Numbered from the stretch's first letter, positions 33,609 through 43,611 are shown. The stretch is DNA of 64,000 bases from Hyphomicrobiales bacterium (GCA_003963455.1 RXJA01000093.1:1-64000); one strand, 5' to 3'. Program-made: numbers and translations. Notes: a model not told the origin generated them from the letters alone.

Positions 33609-35189
33609 CTACGCCGCCGCCTTGACCATTTCGGCACCCTTTTCACCGATCATCATGGTGGGACCGTTGGTGTTGCCGCTGACCAGCACGGGCATTATGG
33701 ACGAATCAATGACCCTGAGCCGCTCGACCCCACGCACGCGCAGTTCGGCATCGACGACCGCGTCTTCGTCACTGCCCATCCTGCAAGTGCCAACGGGGTG
33801 GTAATCGCAGCAGGCGTACTGCCGGATATAGGCCATAATCTGTTCATCGGATTGCGCTGCCAGTCCCGGTAGCCTTTCACTCTCGATAAGATCAGCGATG
33901 GCGCTCTGAGCCAATACTTTGCGGATCGTTCGCACCGAGAGAATGGCCTTCCCACGGTCATATGGATCGCTCATGTAGTTGGGATCGATGAGCGGCTCGT
34001 CCGCAGGGTTCGGCGACCTCAGCTTGACCGACCCACGGCTGCGCGGCCGAAGGAAGGTGGAATTGACCGTGAAGCCGAAGCCAGGAATACGGGTTTGGCC
34101 GCCCCGCACCACGGTAGCGGGCGCCACATGAATTTGTAGGTCGGGCCGATCCTCGCCTTCGGTTTGAAAGAAGCCTCCCCCTTCGACGATCACTGAGGCA
34201 GCCGGTCCGTTGCGATATAGAAGCCACTGGATGCCATGGACAAGGTCCTTGGGGAACCGGTCATGGCCGTCGTAGCTGATGCGGCCGCGGGTCGCCACGT
34301 GGACGTTTGTGCAAATGTGATCCTGCAGGTTTTTGCCAACGCCATTGAGGTCGTGGATCGGCTTGATGCCGATTGCAGACAGTTCGTCCGCCGGACCAAT
34401 GCCCGACAACATCAACAGACGGGGTGAGTTGATAGCGCCGCTGGAGACTAGAACCTCCCGGCCCGCCTTGAAGACCGTCTTTTTTGAGCCGCGTCCTGAA
34501 ACCTCTACTCCCACAGCTTTTCCGCCTTCGATGACAAGTCTGGTGACGCGGGCGTCCGTCTTGACGGAGAGGTTGCGACGCTGGCGCACCGGGTGGAGAT
34601 AGGATACGGCCGCAGAACGACGGCGACCGTCGCGGCAGGTCACCTGATAGAACCCAGCCCCATACATCGTGTCGCCGTTGAAATCCGGATTAAACGGGAG
34701 GCCGTACTGCTGAACCGCGCGGACGAAGGCGCGAGTGATTGGATGCGGAGAAATCTGGTCTGAGACCCAAAGGGGACCACCTTGGCCGTGATACCGATTG
34801 ACAAGCCGGTCATTGTCCTCTGACTTGCGGAAATAGGGCAACACGTCCTCGTATCTCCACCCCGAATTGCCGAGTTCTGCCCAGTTGTCATAGTCTTCCC
34901 TTTGACAACGGATATAGATCATCGCGTTGATTGAGCTCGAACCGCCGAGTGTCTTGCCTTGCGGATACCAAACCTCGCGGCCGTCCAGATTAACCTGTGG
35001 AACCGTGTGGAAACGCCAATTCACGCCCGGCCCAAAAAGCTTTCCGATCCCAGCGGGAATATGGATCATCGGATTCCAGTCACGGCTTCCTGCTTCTAGA
35101 AGAAGAACCTTGACCGCCGGATCCTCCGATAGCCGATTCGCGAGAACGCAACCTGCCGATCCCGCCCCAACAATTATGTAGTCCCACAT
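33609..35189 (-). CDS. GMC family FAD-dependent alcohol oxidoreductase
   Basis: The 526-residue protein has an N-terminal FAD motif [23 protein letters not shown] signature GGSSSINAMIYIR, and C-terminal catalytic His in CDYHPVGTCRMG with Asn in SGNTNGPTMMIGEKGA. Choline-dehydrogenase-like GMC enzymes oxidise primary or secondary alcohols to aldehydes or ketones. It is one of four GMC proteins in the island. It starts 40 bp after the crotonase gene. Confidence 0.93.
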   Translation of the reverse strand: MWDYIIVGAGSAGCVLANRLSEDPAVKVLLLEAGSRDWNPMIHIPAGIGKLFGPGVNWRFHTVPQVNLDGREVWYPQGKTLGGSSSINAMIYIRCQREDYDNWAELGNSGWRYEDVLPYFRKSEDNDRLVNRYHGQGGPLWVSDQISPHPITRAFVRAVQQYGLPFNPDFNGDTMYGAGFYQVTCRDGRRRSAAVSYLHPVRQRRNLSVKTDARVTRLVIEGGKAVGVEVSGRGSKKTVFKAGREVLVSSGAINSPRLLMLSGIGPADELSAIGIKPIHDLNGVGKNLQDHICTNVHVATRGRISYDGHDRFPKDLVHGIQWLLYRNGPAASVIVEGGGFFQTEGEDRPDLQIHVAPATVVRGGQTRIPGFGFTVNSTFLRPRSRGSVKLRSPNPADEPLIDPNYMSDPYDRGKAILSVRTIRKVLAQSAIADLIESERLPGLAAQSDEQIMAYIRQYACCDYHPVGTCRMGSDEDAVVDAELRVRGVERLRVIDSSIMPVLVSGNTNGPTMMIGEKGAEMVKAAA

Positions 35190-35229
35190 ATAATATCTTC
35201 CCTAAAGACCGGCTGTCGCATGCAAATTT

Positions 35230-36009
35230 TTATCGACCTGTAAAGCGAGGCTCTCTCTTCTGGGAAAAGGCTCTGAGACCTTCCATTCTATCTTCCATCC
35301 CAAAGGCTTCGATAGTGAGCGCATGCTCCAAAGCGATGCCTTCCGCCAAGGGCAACTCGTCGGCGGCCCTCACCGCGCGCTTGGCGTAAGGGGTTATGGC
35401 GGTTGATTTGAGCGCGATGTCGCGACCGATTTCTAATGCGCGCGGCAGCAGTTCCTCGGGGGGCAACACCTCGGATACGAGTCCTTTTCGCTCGGCAAGT
35501 CTGGCATCTACAGTCATGCCAGTCAGCACCATCTGCATGGCAAATGACCTGCCGACCAAGCGAGGTAGCCGCTGCGTGCCCCCGTCTCCTGGGAAGGAGC
35601 CAATCTTAATCTCGGGCGTGGCAAACTTTGCCGTCTCGCTTGCGACGACGATGTCGCAAAGCAGAGCAAGCTCCAATCCGCCTCCAAATGCAAAGCCGTT
35701 GACTGCGGCGATGACGGGCTTGGCAAACGACTCAATTGCGCTCCAGCACTGCAGCCGCCGGGGATCCGAATACGACGCGACCCCCCGTTCCAACATGTCC
35801 GAGATGTCCGCACCTGCCGAGAAGGCGCGACCGGCACCCGTCAATACCACGCAACCGACGGACGGATCCGCGAGCGCCCGCCCCAGCGAGTCCCTGAGTT
35901 GCTCGAGCAACGTCTTGGATAGGGCGTTGAGCTTACCCGCCCGGTTGAGCGTCAGGAGCAAGACGCCGTCCGTGGAGGGGTCTTCAATGATGAACTGCGG
36001 AGGGGTCAT
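35230..36009 (-). CDS. Crotonase-fold enzyme (enoyl-CoA hydratase/isomerase family)
   Basis: The 259-residue crotonase has an oxyanion-hole motif AVNGFAFGGGLELAL and PEIKIGSFPGDGGTQRLPRL. The first catalytic Glu of enoyl-CoA hydratases is present in PEI, but the second, usually in AMEMVLTG, is Gln here (AMQMVLTG). It may be an isomerase, hydrolase or other crotonase rather than a standard hydratase. The start overlaps the upstream GMC gene by 26 bp. Confidence 0.88.
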   Translation of the reverse strand: MTPPQFIIEDPSTDGVLLLTLNRAGKLNALSKTLLEQLRDSLGRALADPSVGCVVLTGAGRAFSAGADISDMLERGVASYSDPRRLQCWSAIESFAKPVIAAVNGFAFGGGLELALLCDIVVASETAKFATPEIKIGSFPGDGGTQRLPRLVGRSFAMQMVLTGMTVDARLAERKGLVSEVLPPEELLPRALEIGRDIALKSTAITPYAKRAVRAADELPLAEGIALEHALTIEAFGMEDRMEGLRAFSQKREPRFTGR

Positions 36010-37633
36010 TCTTGGCTCGTTCGAACGGCACCACCGAGGACGGTGACGCTATGTGGTTGCCACGGAGAAGATCGGCTGCTTTTTCTCCGATCATCATGGA
36101 GGGTGCATTGGTGTTGCCGGAGACCAATCTAGGCATGATCGAAGCGTCCGCTACGCGCAAGCCCTCGATGCCTCTAACCCGGAGTTCCGGATCGACAACG
36201 GCCATCTCGTCCAAGCCCATCCGGCACGTGCCCACTGGGTGGTATCCGGAACGGGCCTGCGACCTCACGAACGCCTCGTAGCCAGCCCGCGAACGCAACT
36301 CCGGACCAGGCAGGAACTCGTTAGAAATGAACTTAGCGATCGACGGCTGGGCCATGATCTCTTGGCCGATCATCACCGCTTCGATTGTACAATCGAGATC
36401 GGACTGTACGTCGAGAAATTTGGGGTCAATCGACGGCGCCGCTGCGGGATCGGCGCTTCGCAGCGTGACTTGGCCGCGCGACAGGGGATGCAGGAGATAA
36501 GCGTTAAGGGTGCAGCCGTTGCCGGTCGACGTTCCGCTGGTGACCTTCTCGATACCGGTGCCGGCTAAGAAATGATACTGTAAATTCGGCGTATCGAGGT
36601 GTCCGCTGGTCGACCAGAACGCGCCACCTTCGACCACATTGGCGCTCACCGGTCCGTTCCGAAACAACGCGTACTGCAGACCAGCGACCAGTTGCCAGTG
36701 CATTTTCTTGTAACGGTCATAAGTGCTGAGACCGTGCACGTTATACATCATGAAGATGTCGAGGTGGTCGTGCAGATTTTTGCCGACGCCCGGAAGGTCA
36801 AATGCGGGCTTGATGCCATGACTCGTGAGGTGATCTGCTGGCCCTATGCCAGACAGCATCAAAATCTTGGGAGAATTGATAGCTCCGGCCGACAGTATGA
36901 CTGCCTGGTCGGCTCGCTCGGTCACGCCTCTTCCGCCGTCCAAGTATTCTACCCCCACCGCGCGTCCACGCTCGATGACGATCCGCCGCACCGCGCAGGC
37001 GGTCCGCACCGTCAGGTTGGAGCGCTTGCGGGCGCGCGCCAGGTAGGCCACGGCTGCGCTGCACCTGCGGCCGTTCCGATTGGTGATCTGGTAAAGGCCC
37101 GCGCCTGCTTGGTCCTTGCCGTTGAAGTCGCCATTGAACGGCATGCCGAATTCTTGGCAAGCCCGCGTGAATGCCTTGGTCAGCGGGTGCGTGTGGCGCT
37201 GGTCAGACACAGAAAGCGGTCCCTCGGTCCCATGATATGGAGCCGAGAGGCTCTCATTGGCCTCGGACCGACGAAAATAAGGGAGAACCTCCTCGTAAGA
37301 CCAGCCGGGGCACCCCATCGTGACCCAGTTGTCATAGTCGGCGGCTGAACCGCGGATATAAACCTGAGCGTTGATCGAGCTCCCGCCGCCCAGCACGCGC
37401 GCCTGGGCGAAGGCGGGAGTGATGCCTTCTTGGTGGGTCTGCGGCTCGAGTTCAAACCCCCAGGTAAGTCCGCCTTTAGTGGTCTTATAGTAGCAGACGG
37501 GTAGGTGGATGTAAGGGTGCCAATCCCGCGGGCCAGCCTCCAACAGAAGCACCCTCACGGCCTCATCTTCCGAAAGCCGGCTGGCGAGCGCACAACCCGC
37601 TGAACCGCCGCCTACTATTATGTAGTCGTACAT
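35984..37633 (-). CDS. GMC family FAD-dependent alcohol oxidoreductase
   Basis: The 549-residue protein has FAD motif [34 protein letters not shown], and active-site segments SGYHPVGTCRMG and SGNTNAPSMMIGEKAADL. Similar in plan to the GMC genes at 33609, 46883 and 57606. It lies 9 bp after the MaoC gene and overlaps the crotonase gene at its 3' end, where the extra C-terminal 25 residues are encoded. Confidence 0.93.
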   Translation of the reverse strand: MYDYIIVGGGSAGCALASRLSEDEAVRVLLLEAGPRDWHPYIHLPVCYYKTTKGGLTWGFELEPQTHQEGITPAFAQARVLGGGSSINAQVYIRGSAADYDNWVTMGCPGWSYEEVLPYFRRSEANESLSAPYHGTEGPLSVSDQRHTHPLTKAFTRACQEFGMPFNGDFNGKDQAGAGLYQITNRNGRRCSAAVAYLARARKRSNLTVRTACAVRRIVIERGRAVGVEYLDGGRGVTERADQAVILSAGAINSPKILMLSGIGPADHLTSHGIKPAFDLPGVGKNLHDHLDIFMMYNVHGLSTYDRYKKMHWQLVAGLQYALFRNGPVSANVVEGGAFWSTSGHLDTPNLQYHFLAGTGIEKVTSGTSTGNGCTLNAYLLHPLSRGQVTLRSADPAAAPSIDPKFLDVQSDLDCTIEAVMIGQEIMAQPSIAKFISNEFLPGPELRSRAGYEAFVRSQARSGYHPVGTCRMGLDEMAVVDPELRVRGIEGLRVADASIMPRLVSGNTNAPSMMIGEKAADLLRGNHIASPSSVVPFERAKNDPSAVHH

Positions 37634-37642
37634 TGTCTGGTC

Positions 37643-38089
37643 CTAAACCTGCGGGGAGACCCATTTGAGGATGTGCTCGCCGACGCAGACCAACTCGCCC
37701 TTTTGGTTCGTAATCTCAATTCCGGAAAGCGCCCTCCGCGTCTCCGCATCGACCGTCCGAACTTTGTAGCGCAGTTCGATGCTGTCGCCGATGTAGACCG
37801 GCTTGAGGTATCGGATACGGTCATAACCGAGTGAAACGGGCGTCTCCGTTGCACGGACCCCAGGCACTCGCTCAACAATTTTAGTCGAACAAGCAGACAT
37901 ATAGGCGACGAGCAAGGCGCCATGTGCAATGCGCCCACTGTAGGCAGACGCCTCGCCAGCCATGACGTCTTCGTTGACATGATTAGGCGAATGATCGCCA
38001 CTCAACTCCGCGAAAGCACTTACCGCTGCCTCAGTGACGTCGCGCTGAAGTGTCACTTCATCGCCAGGTTTTAAATAGAAACTGCTCAT
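37643..38089 (-). CDS. MaoC-like (R)-hydratase
   Basis: 148 residues from ATG 38089, which has GGAG 8 nt upstream; a longer frame from 38125 is not supported. The hot-dog fold hydratase motif GDHSPNHV keeps the catalytic Asp and His but has Ser in place of the usual Asn. LGYDRIRYLKPVYIGDSIEL is a second conserved block. It would hydrate an enoyl-CoA ester. A close paralogue lies at 48527-48949, and both sit beside a GMC gene and near a CaiB gene. Confidence 0.88.
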   Translation of the reverse strand: MSSFYLKPGDEVTLQRDVTEAAVSAFAELSGDHSPNHVNEDVMAGEASAYSGRIAHGALLVAYMSACSTKIVERVPGVRATETPVSLGYDRIRYLKPVYIGDSIELRYKVRTVDAETRRALSGIEITNQKGELVCVGEHILKWVSPQV

Positions 38090-38114
38090 GGAGAGAGCTC
38101 CAATAAAATGAATA

Positions 38115-39074
38115 TTAGGCTGCATACTTGTAGACGGATGCGGGGGTAAGTGCCGCCTGCTCCAGCATCCGGGCGATCTTGGCCAGTTCCTCGGTAGATG
38201 GCTTCACTAGCGGCGGCCGAACATAGGATTGCTTCATACGACCGAGCAGAACCAGAGCCTCCTTCATGCGATTGTGCATGTCGAGCAGTGGCTGATCGTA
38301 GAAGGCGCGCACCGTCGGGTAGATGCGGTCATTAATCGCCTTCGCGCAGTTGAGATCGCCCTCTTGGATCGCTTTGAAAAGCGCCACCTGCAAGTCAGCA
38401 ATCACACTGCCGGCGCCAGACAGCATCCCGTCGCATCCAAGTGCCAGTGAACCGAGCAGCCAAGCGCTATGCGTGGTCAGCGTGCGGACCGGGCAATCCA
38501 AAGCCTTGAGTTCACGAATCTGGCGCTCGTGAAGGTTCCCGTCACCGCATTGATCCTTGACTGCGCGAATGGTCGGATAGCGGCTGCACAGTTCAAGCAG
38601 TGTCGGCAGCGGATAAGCAAGGTTAGAGACTAGCGGATACTGGAATAGGATGATCGGCAGATCCGACGCGTCAGTGATGCGCCTTAGATGCTCATAGATC
38701 ATCTCAGGCCGCAGGTACCCCCCAAGCGCCATGAAATCGGGCGGGAAAACCAGCAGCGCTTCCGCGCCCTCGTCCTGTGCATCGCGAGCCATACGCGCCG
38801 CCTCAAGGCTGGAATTGGTGTAAACGCCGACTATCGTCGGAACCTCATCCTGGAGCTCTTCTTTGGTTACCACCACCACGCGGTGCTGTTCTTCAATTGT
38901 CAGAGCATGCACTTCGGCTGCATGACCATTTATCGTAATTGCTGTTATGCCGCTCACGGAAGCGACATCGCGCAAGTGTGCCCGATAAGCCCTCTCGTCG
39001 ATTGCCAGGTCTGCTCCAAAAGGCATCAACACAGCAGGAATAACGCCTTTGGGGTCGAACGCAGTTTTCATCAT
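38115..39074 (-). CDS. DapA-like dihydrodipicolinate synthase/N-acetylneuraminate lyase family protein
   Basis: The 319-residue TIM-barrel aldolase has the Schiff-base Lys in IRAVKDQCGD and the Tyr in FQYPLVSNL. Start ATG 39074 (MMKTAFDPKG) is preferred; the 35 extra residues of the longer frame are read from the hairpin region upstream. Members cleave or form C-C bonds next to a keto acid. In this pathway it may perform a retro-aldol step. Confidence 0.9.
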   Translation of the reverse strand: MMKTAFDPKGVIPAVLMPFGADLAIDERAYRAHLRDVASVSGITAITINGHAAEVHALTIEEQHRVVVVTKEELQDEVPTIVGVYTNSSLEAARMARDAQDEGAEALLVFPPDFMALGGYLRPEMIYEHLRRITDASDLPIILFQYPLVSNLAYPLPTLLELCSRYPTIRAVKDQCGDGNLHERQIRELKALDCPVRTLTTHSAWLLGSLALGCDGMLSGAGSVIADLQVALFKAIQEGDLNCAKAINDRIYPTVRAFYDQPLLDMHNRMKEALVLLGRMKQSYVRPPLVKPSTEELAKIARMLEQAALTPASVYKYAA

Positions 39075-39101
39075 ACTTGTTGTCTCCGTCTGGGTGGAAG
39101 G

Positions 39102-39131
39102 TGGCTGCCGCATGCGTCTATGCGGCAGCCA
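39102..39131 (-). terminator. Strong hairpin after the ABC substrate-binding protein gene
   Basis: TGGCTGCCGCAT (39102-39113) pairs perfectly with ATGCGGCAGCCA (39120-39131), a 12-bp stem with a 6-nt loop, 4 bp after the SBP stop. There is no T tract. Such hairpins often stabilise the abundant SBP message and reduce readthrough into the next gene. Confidence 0.6.
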
Positions 39132-39135
39132 GGAA

Positions 39136-40077
39136 TCAGAACCCCGTCCCGAGCATGTCCTTGACATTGCTTGGATCAACTTTCTTGCCAGGGAGAACTA
39201 CTTCGGCTGGAACCTGTTCGCCCTTCGCTACTTTGTAGGCGATCTCCATGCCCTCCGGCGCCACGTAGGGATAGGTAAATGTCGCGGCCATTTTGCCGGC
39301 GTCTATCGCCTCAAAAGCCAGTTCCTCGCCGTCCACACCCACTACCTTGACTTCGCCCAGGCGATTAGCTGCTTCCAGCGCTTGGATGGCGCCAAGGGCC
39401 ATCTCATCGTTGTGAGCATAGACTGCCTGGATTTCTCCCGGGCCGAAACGCTGTAACTGGTCTTCCATGAACTTCACTGCATTTTCGCGCAGATAGTCAC
39501 AATTCTGGGAAGCAACAACCTTAAGACCAGAACCCTTGAGCGCGGTCTCGAATCCATTGTGTCGGTCGACCGTTGCCGACGCGCCGCCGGTTCCCTGTAG
39601 TTCGATTACATTGCCTTTATTGCCCAGAGCCTCAATCAGGAACTTGCCGGCGTCCTCGCCGATAGGTTCGTTCAGAGCACCGACGTGAACGGTGACAGCA
39701 GTATTCACCTTGCGATCAAGCGTTACCACCTTGATGCCAGCATCTAGTGCTTCCTGAACCACCGGTGTCAAAGCGTCTGCGGTCAACGGGCTGATCATCA
39801 ACACTTTGACACCGCGGGCGATAAGACTTTCGACGTCGGTGACCTGTTTTGCAGAGTCGTTTTGCCCGTCGGTGATTACGAGTTCGACATCCGGAAGGTT
39901 TTTTTCTGCATACTTCTTGTTGCCTTCCACCATGGCCACGCGCCAAGGATGGTTCATAGTACCTTGGCTGAAGCCGATCAGGATCTTATCCTGTGCCAGA
40001 GCGGCCCCTGAGATCATCGCAACAGCGAGAGCTGCGGCAAGCGTTAAGCTTCTGGCCTTCAACAAGTTTACAGACAT
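39136..40077 (-). CDS. Ribose-type ABC transporter substrate-binding protein
   Basis: The 313-residue protein has a signal peptide ending at AALAQ, then DKILIGFSQGTMNHPWRVAM and the periplasmic-binding fold of the RbsB/XylF class. Works with the permease 40161-41132 and ATPase 42066-43559. The ligand is probably a sugar, polyol or similar small molecule. Confidence 0.93.
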   Translation of the reverse strand: MSVNLLKARSLTLAAALAVAMISGAALAQDKILIGFSQGTMNHPWRVAMVEGNKKYAEKNLPDVELVITDGQNDSAKQVTDVESLIARGVKVLMISPLTADALTPVVQEALDAGIKVVTLDRKVNTAVTVHVGALNEPIGEDAGKFLIEALGNKGNVIELQGTGGASATVDRHNGFETALKGSGLKVVASQNCDYLRENAVKFMEDQLQRFGPGEIQAVYAHNDEMALGAIQALEAANRLGEVKVVGVDGEELAFEAIDAGKMAATFTYPYVAPEGMEIAYKVAKGEQVPAEVVLPGKKVDPSNVKDMLGTGF

Positions 40078-40160
40078 ATCGTTCTACTCCCTTTTTTCGT
40101 TCGACTTTTGCCGGTGTCCCGGCATTCCTCCGCCTTGCGAAGCTCTTTTCGGGGACCCGG

Positions 40161-41132
40161 TCACCTGCGCTTGCGAACCATTTCATACAAAACGGCACCG
40201 ATGATGATCGCCCCCTTGACGATCTGCTGGGTAAACGGGGAGACCCCGACCAGATTCATTATGTTTGCGAGCACCGCCAGGATACCTGCTCCGATGATGG
40301 TTCCGACGATCCCACCCTCTCCGCCGAACAGACTTGTGCCGCCGATCACGGTTATCGCGATTGCTTCCAGTTCCATGCCTGTGCCCGCTGTGGGTTCACC
40401 AACGGTAAGGCGGGATAGGAAAATGAGCCCGGTTAGGCTCGCCAGAAACCCGCTGATCACGTAGACAGAAAAGTTGATCCAGTGGACATTAATGCCCGAG
40501 AGGCGTGCTGCTTCAGCATTCGATCCGACTGCATAGATCTGACGGCCATAAGCGGTGTAGCGCAGAACAAAAATTGCCACTGCAGCCACGATTGTGAAGA
40601 TCCACACGGGCACGGGCACGCTGAAGATCGACCCTCGACCCAACCAAGCGAACTGAGCAGCTTGCTCCTTTAGGCCGATTGGCTGGCCGTCGGCGAGTGT
40701 GAGTGCCAAGCCGCGTGCCATGACCATCATGCCGAGCGTCATGATAAAGGGGGGAACTCGCCCGAGCGTGACGCCCGCCCCGTTTATTGCGCCGAGCACC
40801 ACCCCGATACCCAGCCCCAGCAGAACGGCAACGGAGATGGATGAGCCGTCCGTGAGCAAGAGAGCAGCCGAAACCGCTGTCACACCAAGAATAGAGCCGA
40901 CCGAGAGGTCAATGCCCTTCGTCAATATGACGAAGGTCATGCCGACACTGACGATTCCGAACAGCGCAACCTGACGAGCGACATTCAGAAGATTTGCCGT
41001 ATTCAGGAATGATGGCGAAATGAATGCGGCAACCACACAAAGTAAAATAAAGACCCAGATCAAACCGGAACTCCGAACGACGGTCGGAAATACCTGCTTG
41101 CGCGTTGTCTGAATCGAGGATGTACTTGTCAT
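40161..41132 (-). CDS. Ribose-type ABC transporter permease
   Basis: 323 residues from ATG 41132; a 49-residue upstream extension is unlikely. It has about eight to ten membrane helices and the RbsC signatures VILTKGIDLSVGSILG and AIAITVIGGTSLFGG. It is the only permease of this transporter, so it would act as a homodimer. Confidence 0.93.
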   Translation of the reverse strand: MTSTSSIQTTRKQVFPTVVRSSGLIWVFILLCVVAAFISPSFLNTANLLNVARQVALFGIVSVGMTFVILTKGIDLSVGSILGVTAVSAALLLTDGSSISVAVLLGLGIGVVLGAINGAGVTLGRVPPFIMTLGMMVMARGLALTLADGQPIGLKEQAAQFAWLGRGSIFSVPVPVWIFTIVAAVAIFVLRYTAYGRQIYAVGSNAEAARLSGINVHWINFSVYVISGFLASLTGLIFLSRLTVGEPTAGTGMELEAIAITVIGGTSLFGGEGGIVGTIIGAGILAVLANIMNLVGVSPFTQQIVKGAIIIGAVLYEMVRKRR

Positions 41133-41185
41133 TTGATCCACTTTTGTTTCAGCCCATGCGTTGCTCGCTTGGACCTTTGGCCCAA

Positions 41186-42064
41186 TCAGTATTCCTGCAG
41201 CCGCGGTGTCGATTGGTCGCAGCTCAACGGCCGCGTGTCGGGGAAGGCGGTTCGCCCTACTTGCTCCTGCAGTATCCAATTGAATCCTTCGGCGATGCCG
41301 CCTTGATCACACGAAGAGCCCACATAATGAGCCAAGCGCTTGGCCTCGGGAATGGCATTTCCCACCGTCAATGCGACGCCCGCCCATGCAAGCATTTCGA
41401 GATCGTTTTCAGCGTCCCCTGCCGCCGCGCATTGATCTGGTTTGAAACCAAGGCTGCCGGCCAGATTTGCAACCGCGGTGCCCTTTGAAACACCTCGTGC
41501 GCAGATTTCCAGCAGTCTGGGGTGTGAACTGGACATCGCCAGTCTGCCGCAGAAAGCCTCCCGGACTGCTTCGATTTTGGTCAGATGCTCGGGTCGGTCC
41601 GCTATGCACATAATCTTGTGGGGCCCGGCCACCAGATCAGCTAGGGGCGTCACAAATAGTGGTTCGCCGGTTTTCGCTGCCTCACGCTCGGTCAGATCGT
41701 TGCGCTTGATGACATGAACACGGTCAAACTCGTACCACATGGGACTTAGGCCGGCTGCCTGGGCAAACTCCATCACGTCGGTTGCCGCCTGATTACCGAG
41801 AGTATGACTGTCGAACCCACAACCTTTGGCAAGATCACCGGTCCACGCGCCATTGAAACAGATGGTGGGTCCGGTCAGTCCGAGTTGCGTCACATAGCGG
41901 CTGACCCCAATCGGTGAACGGGCCGTAGCAAGCACAACGCGAATTCCAGCAGCTTCGGTTGCACGTACCGCATCAACGACCCGCTTCGGCAGGACGTAAG
42001 CGTTGGTGAGCAACGTTCGGTCAACGTCCGAGACAATAAGCCTGATGCCTGGCTTCGTGCCCAT
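41186..42064 (-). CDS. Cof-type HAD phosphatase
   Basis: 292 residues from ATG 42064, just after the ABC ATPase stop; ATG 42082 is an alternative. Motif I is IVSDVDRTLLTN, and motif IV is AAGDAENDLEMLAWAG. Cof-type HADs have a C2B cap and hydrolyse phosphosugars or cofactors. Its place inside a sugar-type ABC operon suggests it dephosphorylates a pathway intermediate. Confidence 0.88.
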   Translation of the reverse strand: MGTKPGIRLIVSDVDRTLLTNAYVLPKRVVDAVRATEAAGIRVVLATARSPIGVSRYVTQLGLTGPTICFNGAWTGDLAKGCGFDSHTLGNQAATDVMEFAQAAGLSPMWYEFDRVHVIKRNDLTEREAAKTGEPLFVTPLADLVAGPHKIMCIADRPEHLTKIEAVREAFCGRLAMSSSHPRLLEICARGVSKGTAVANLAGSLGFKPDQCAAAGDAENDLEMLAWAGVALTVGNAIPEAKRLAHYVGSSCDQGGIAEGFNWILQEQVGRTAFPDTRPLSCDQSTPRLQEY

Positions 42065-42065
42065 G

Positions 42066-43559
42066 CTAATGCCAGACAGCATGTGACATGATGGATTCCT
42101 CGGTGCAGCCATGGCCTTCCAGGACCGCCGAAATGGCCCCTTGGCGCATCACGACGATGCGGTCACACAGCCCAATGATCTCGGGCAACTCAGAGGAGAC
42201 CATCAGAACACTGGAGCCTCGGCTTGCGGTCAAATCGACCAACAGATCATAGATCTCCCGCTTGGCCGCGACGTCGACGCCGCGCGTCGGCTCATCAACC
42301 AAAAGAATCTGCGCGCCACAATTCAGCTGCCGGGCAAGTCCACATTTCTGTTGGTTGCCACCAGAAAGATTGCGCACGCGAGTACCAGGTCCGGGCGTCT
42401 TTATCTTCATCTGTCGGATGTAACGCTCAGCGACCTGCACCTCGCGCCGCGCATTGAGCGCCACGCCGGACCGTATGGTACGCAACGCAGAGATTGTTAT
42501 GTTGAAAGCGACGCTTTGGTCGAGAAAAAGGCCTTCTGTCTTTCGATCCTCCGGCAATAAGCCAACACCGTGGATTAAAGCCTTCCGTGGCCCGTCGAGA
42601 CGCAAATGCTTCCCGTCGACATGGATTTCCCCCGCGTCAATCCTGTCTGCTCCCGCGATGGCTCGAAGCACTTCCGTTCGACCGGATCCGGCAAGTCCGC
42701 AAATGCCAACGATCTCCCCCCGCCGTACATCAAAACTGATATCCCGAAGGATGCCGGCCCTCTGCAGATTCCGTACCGAGAGGCGAATATCGGATTTTGG
42801 CGGCACGCGTTTTGGAAAAATGTCGCTTAGATCGCGACCGACCATCTGCTTGATGAGGCCAGCGGTGCTGGTCTGTCTGATCGGGGTGGTAGCAATTACT
42901 TGACCGTCGCGTAGTACGGTTACCGAATGGCAAATTTCATAGAGTTCCTTAAGCCGGTGGGTGATGTAGATGAAGGAAACTCCTTCTTCTCGGCTAAGGC
43001 GCCGGATGGTCTCAAAAAGAAGCCGCAACTCCTGCTCCCCGAGAACCGCCGACGGCTCATCCAGCACCACGAGCCGGGCGTTGCGCGCTATCGCTTTCGC
43101 GATCTCCACCATTTGCCGTTGGGCAACGCTTATTGTATCAATGCGCGCCATTGGATCGATGTTGAAGCCGAGCTTTTCGAGGGCCGCAGTCGCTTCTGAA
43201 TTGGCCCGCCGCCAATCCACCATACCCAGTCGGTTGGTTGGCATGCGTCCTAAGAAGATGTTTTCAGCGACAGTAAGGTGCTGCGCCTGAGCGAGTTCTT
43301 GGTAGATAACCGCAACGCCGAGTTGTAGCATCTTCTCTGGCGTGGGCGCGATGATGGTTTCGCCGCCAATGATGACATGGCCCTCGTCAGCCAGAAACGC
43401 ACCGGCGAGCACGCGCATCAGCGTGGATTTGCCTGCACCGTTCTCCCCAACAACGCCGTGCACGGTTCCCTTGTCCACCGTAAAGCTAACGTCCTTCAGC
43501 GCATAGACGCCAGGAAAGCGCTTGTGGATGCCAACCATTTCAAGCATCGGCATGGTCAT
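42066..43559 (-). CDS. Ribose-type ABC transporter ATPase (fused double domain)
   Basis: The 497-residue RbsA-type protein has two ABC domains: Walker A GENGAGKST and signature region ISVAQRQM in the first, and LSGGNQQK in the second, whose degenerate Walker A reads GLAGSGRT. Asymmetric sites are normal for this class. A LacI-type operator sits at 43574-43591 just upstream, so this gene may start a sub-operon within the long run. Confidence 0.94.
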   Translation of the reverse strand: MTMPMLEMVGIHKRFPGVYALKDVSFTVDKGTVHGVVGENGAGKSTLMRVLAGAFLADEGHVIIGGETIIAPTPEKMLQLGVAVIYQELAQAQHLTVAENIFLGRMPTNRLGMVDWRRANSEATAALEKLGFNIDPMARIDTISVAQRQMVEIAKAIARNARLVVLDEPSAVLGEQELRLLFETIRRLSREEGVSFIYITHRLKELYEICHSVTVLRDGQVIATTPIRQTSTAGLIKQMVGRDLSDIFPKRVPPKSDIRLSVRNLQRAGILRDISFDVRRGEIVGICGLAGSGRTEVLRAIAGADRIDAGEIHVDGKHLRLDGPRKALIHGVGLLPEDRKTEGLFLDQSVAFNITISALRTIRSGVALNARREVQVAERYIRQMKIKTPGPGTRVRNLSGGNQQKCGLARQLNCGAQILLVDEPTRGVDVAAKREIYDLLVDLTASRGSSVLMVSSELPEIIGLCDRIVVMRQGAISAVLEGHGCTEESIMSHAVWH

Positions 43560-43573
43560 CGTATGCCCCAGTT

Positions 43574-43591
43574 TGAGAAATCGTTTTCAGA
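43574..43591. promoter_or_regulatory. LacI-family operator copy upstream of ABC ATPase
   Basis: TGAGAAATCGTTTTCAGA matches 16 of 18 bases of the operator TGTGAAATCGTTTTCACA and lies 15 bp upstream of the ATPase ATG. It is one of three operator copies in the island. The binding protein is probably the LacI protein at 45826-46851. Confidence 0.6.
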
Positions 43592-43611
43592 AGTTTGCTC
43601 GGTTTATGCTT

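Noticed and set aside
41399-41413. Operator-like sequence GAGATCGTTTTC in the Cof phosphatase gene
   Set aside because: It has one core mismatch, no symmetry in the flanks and is inside a coding region.
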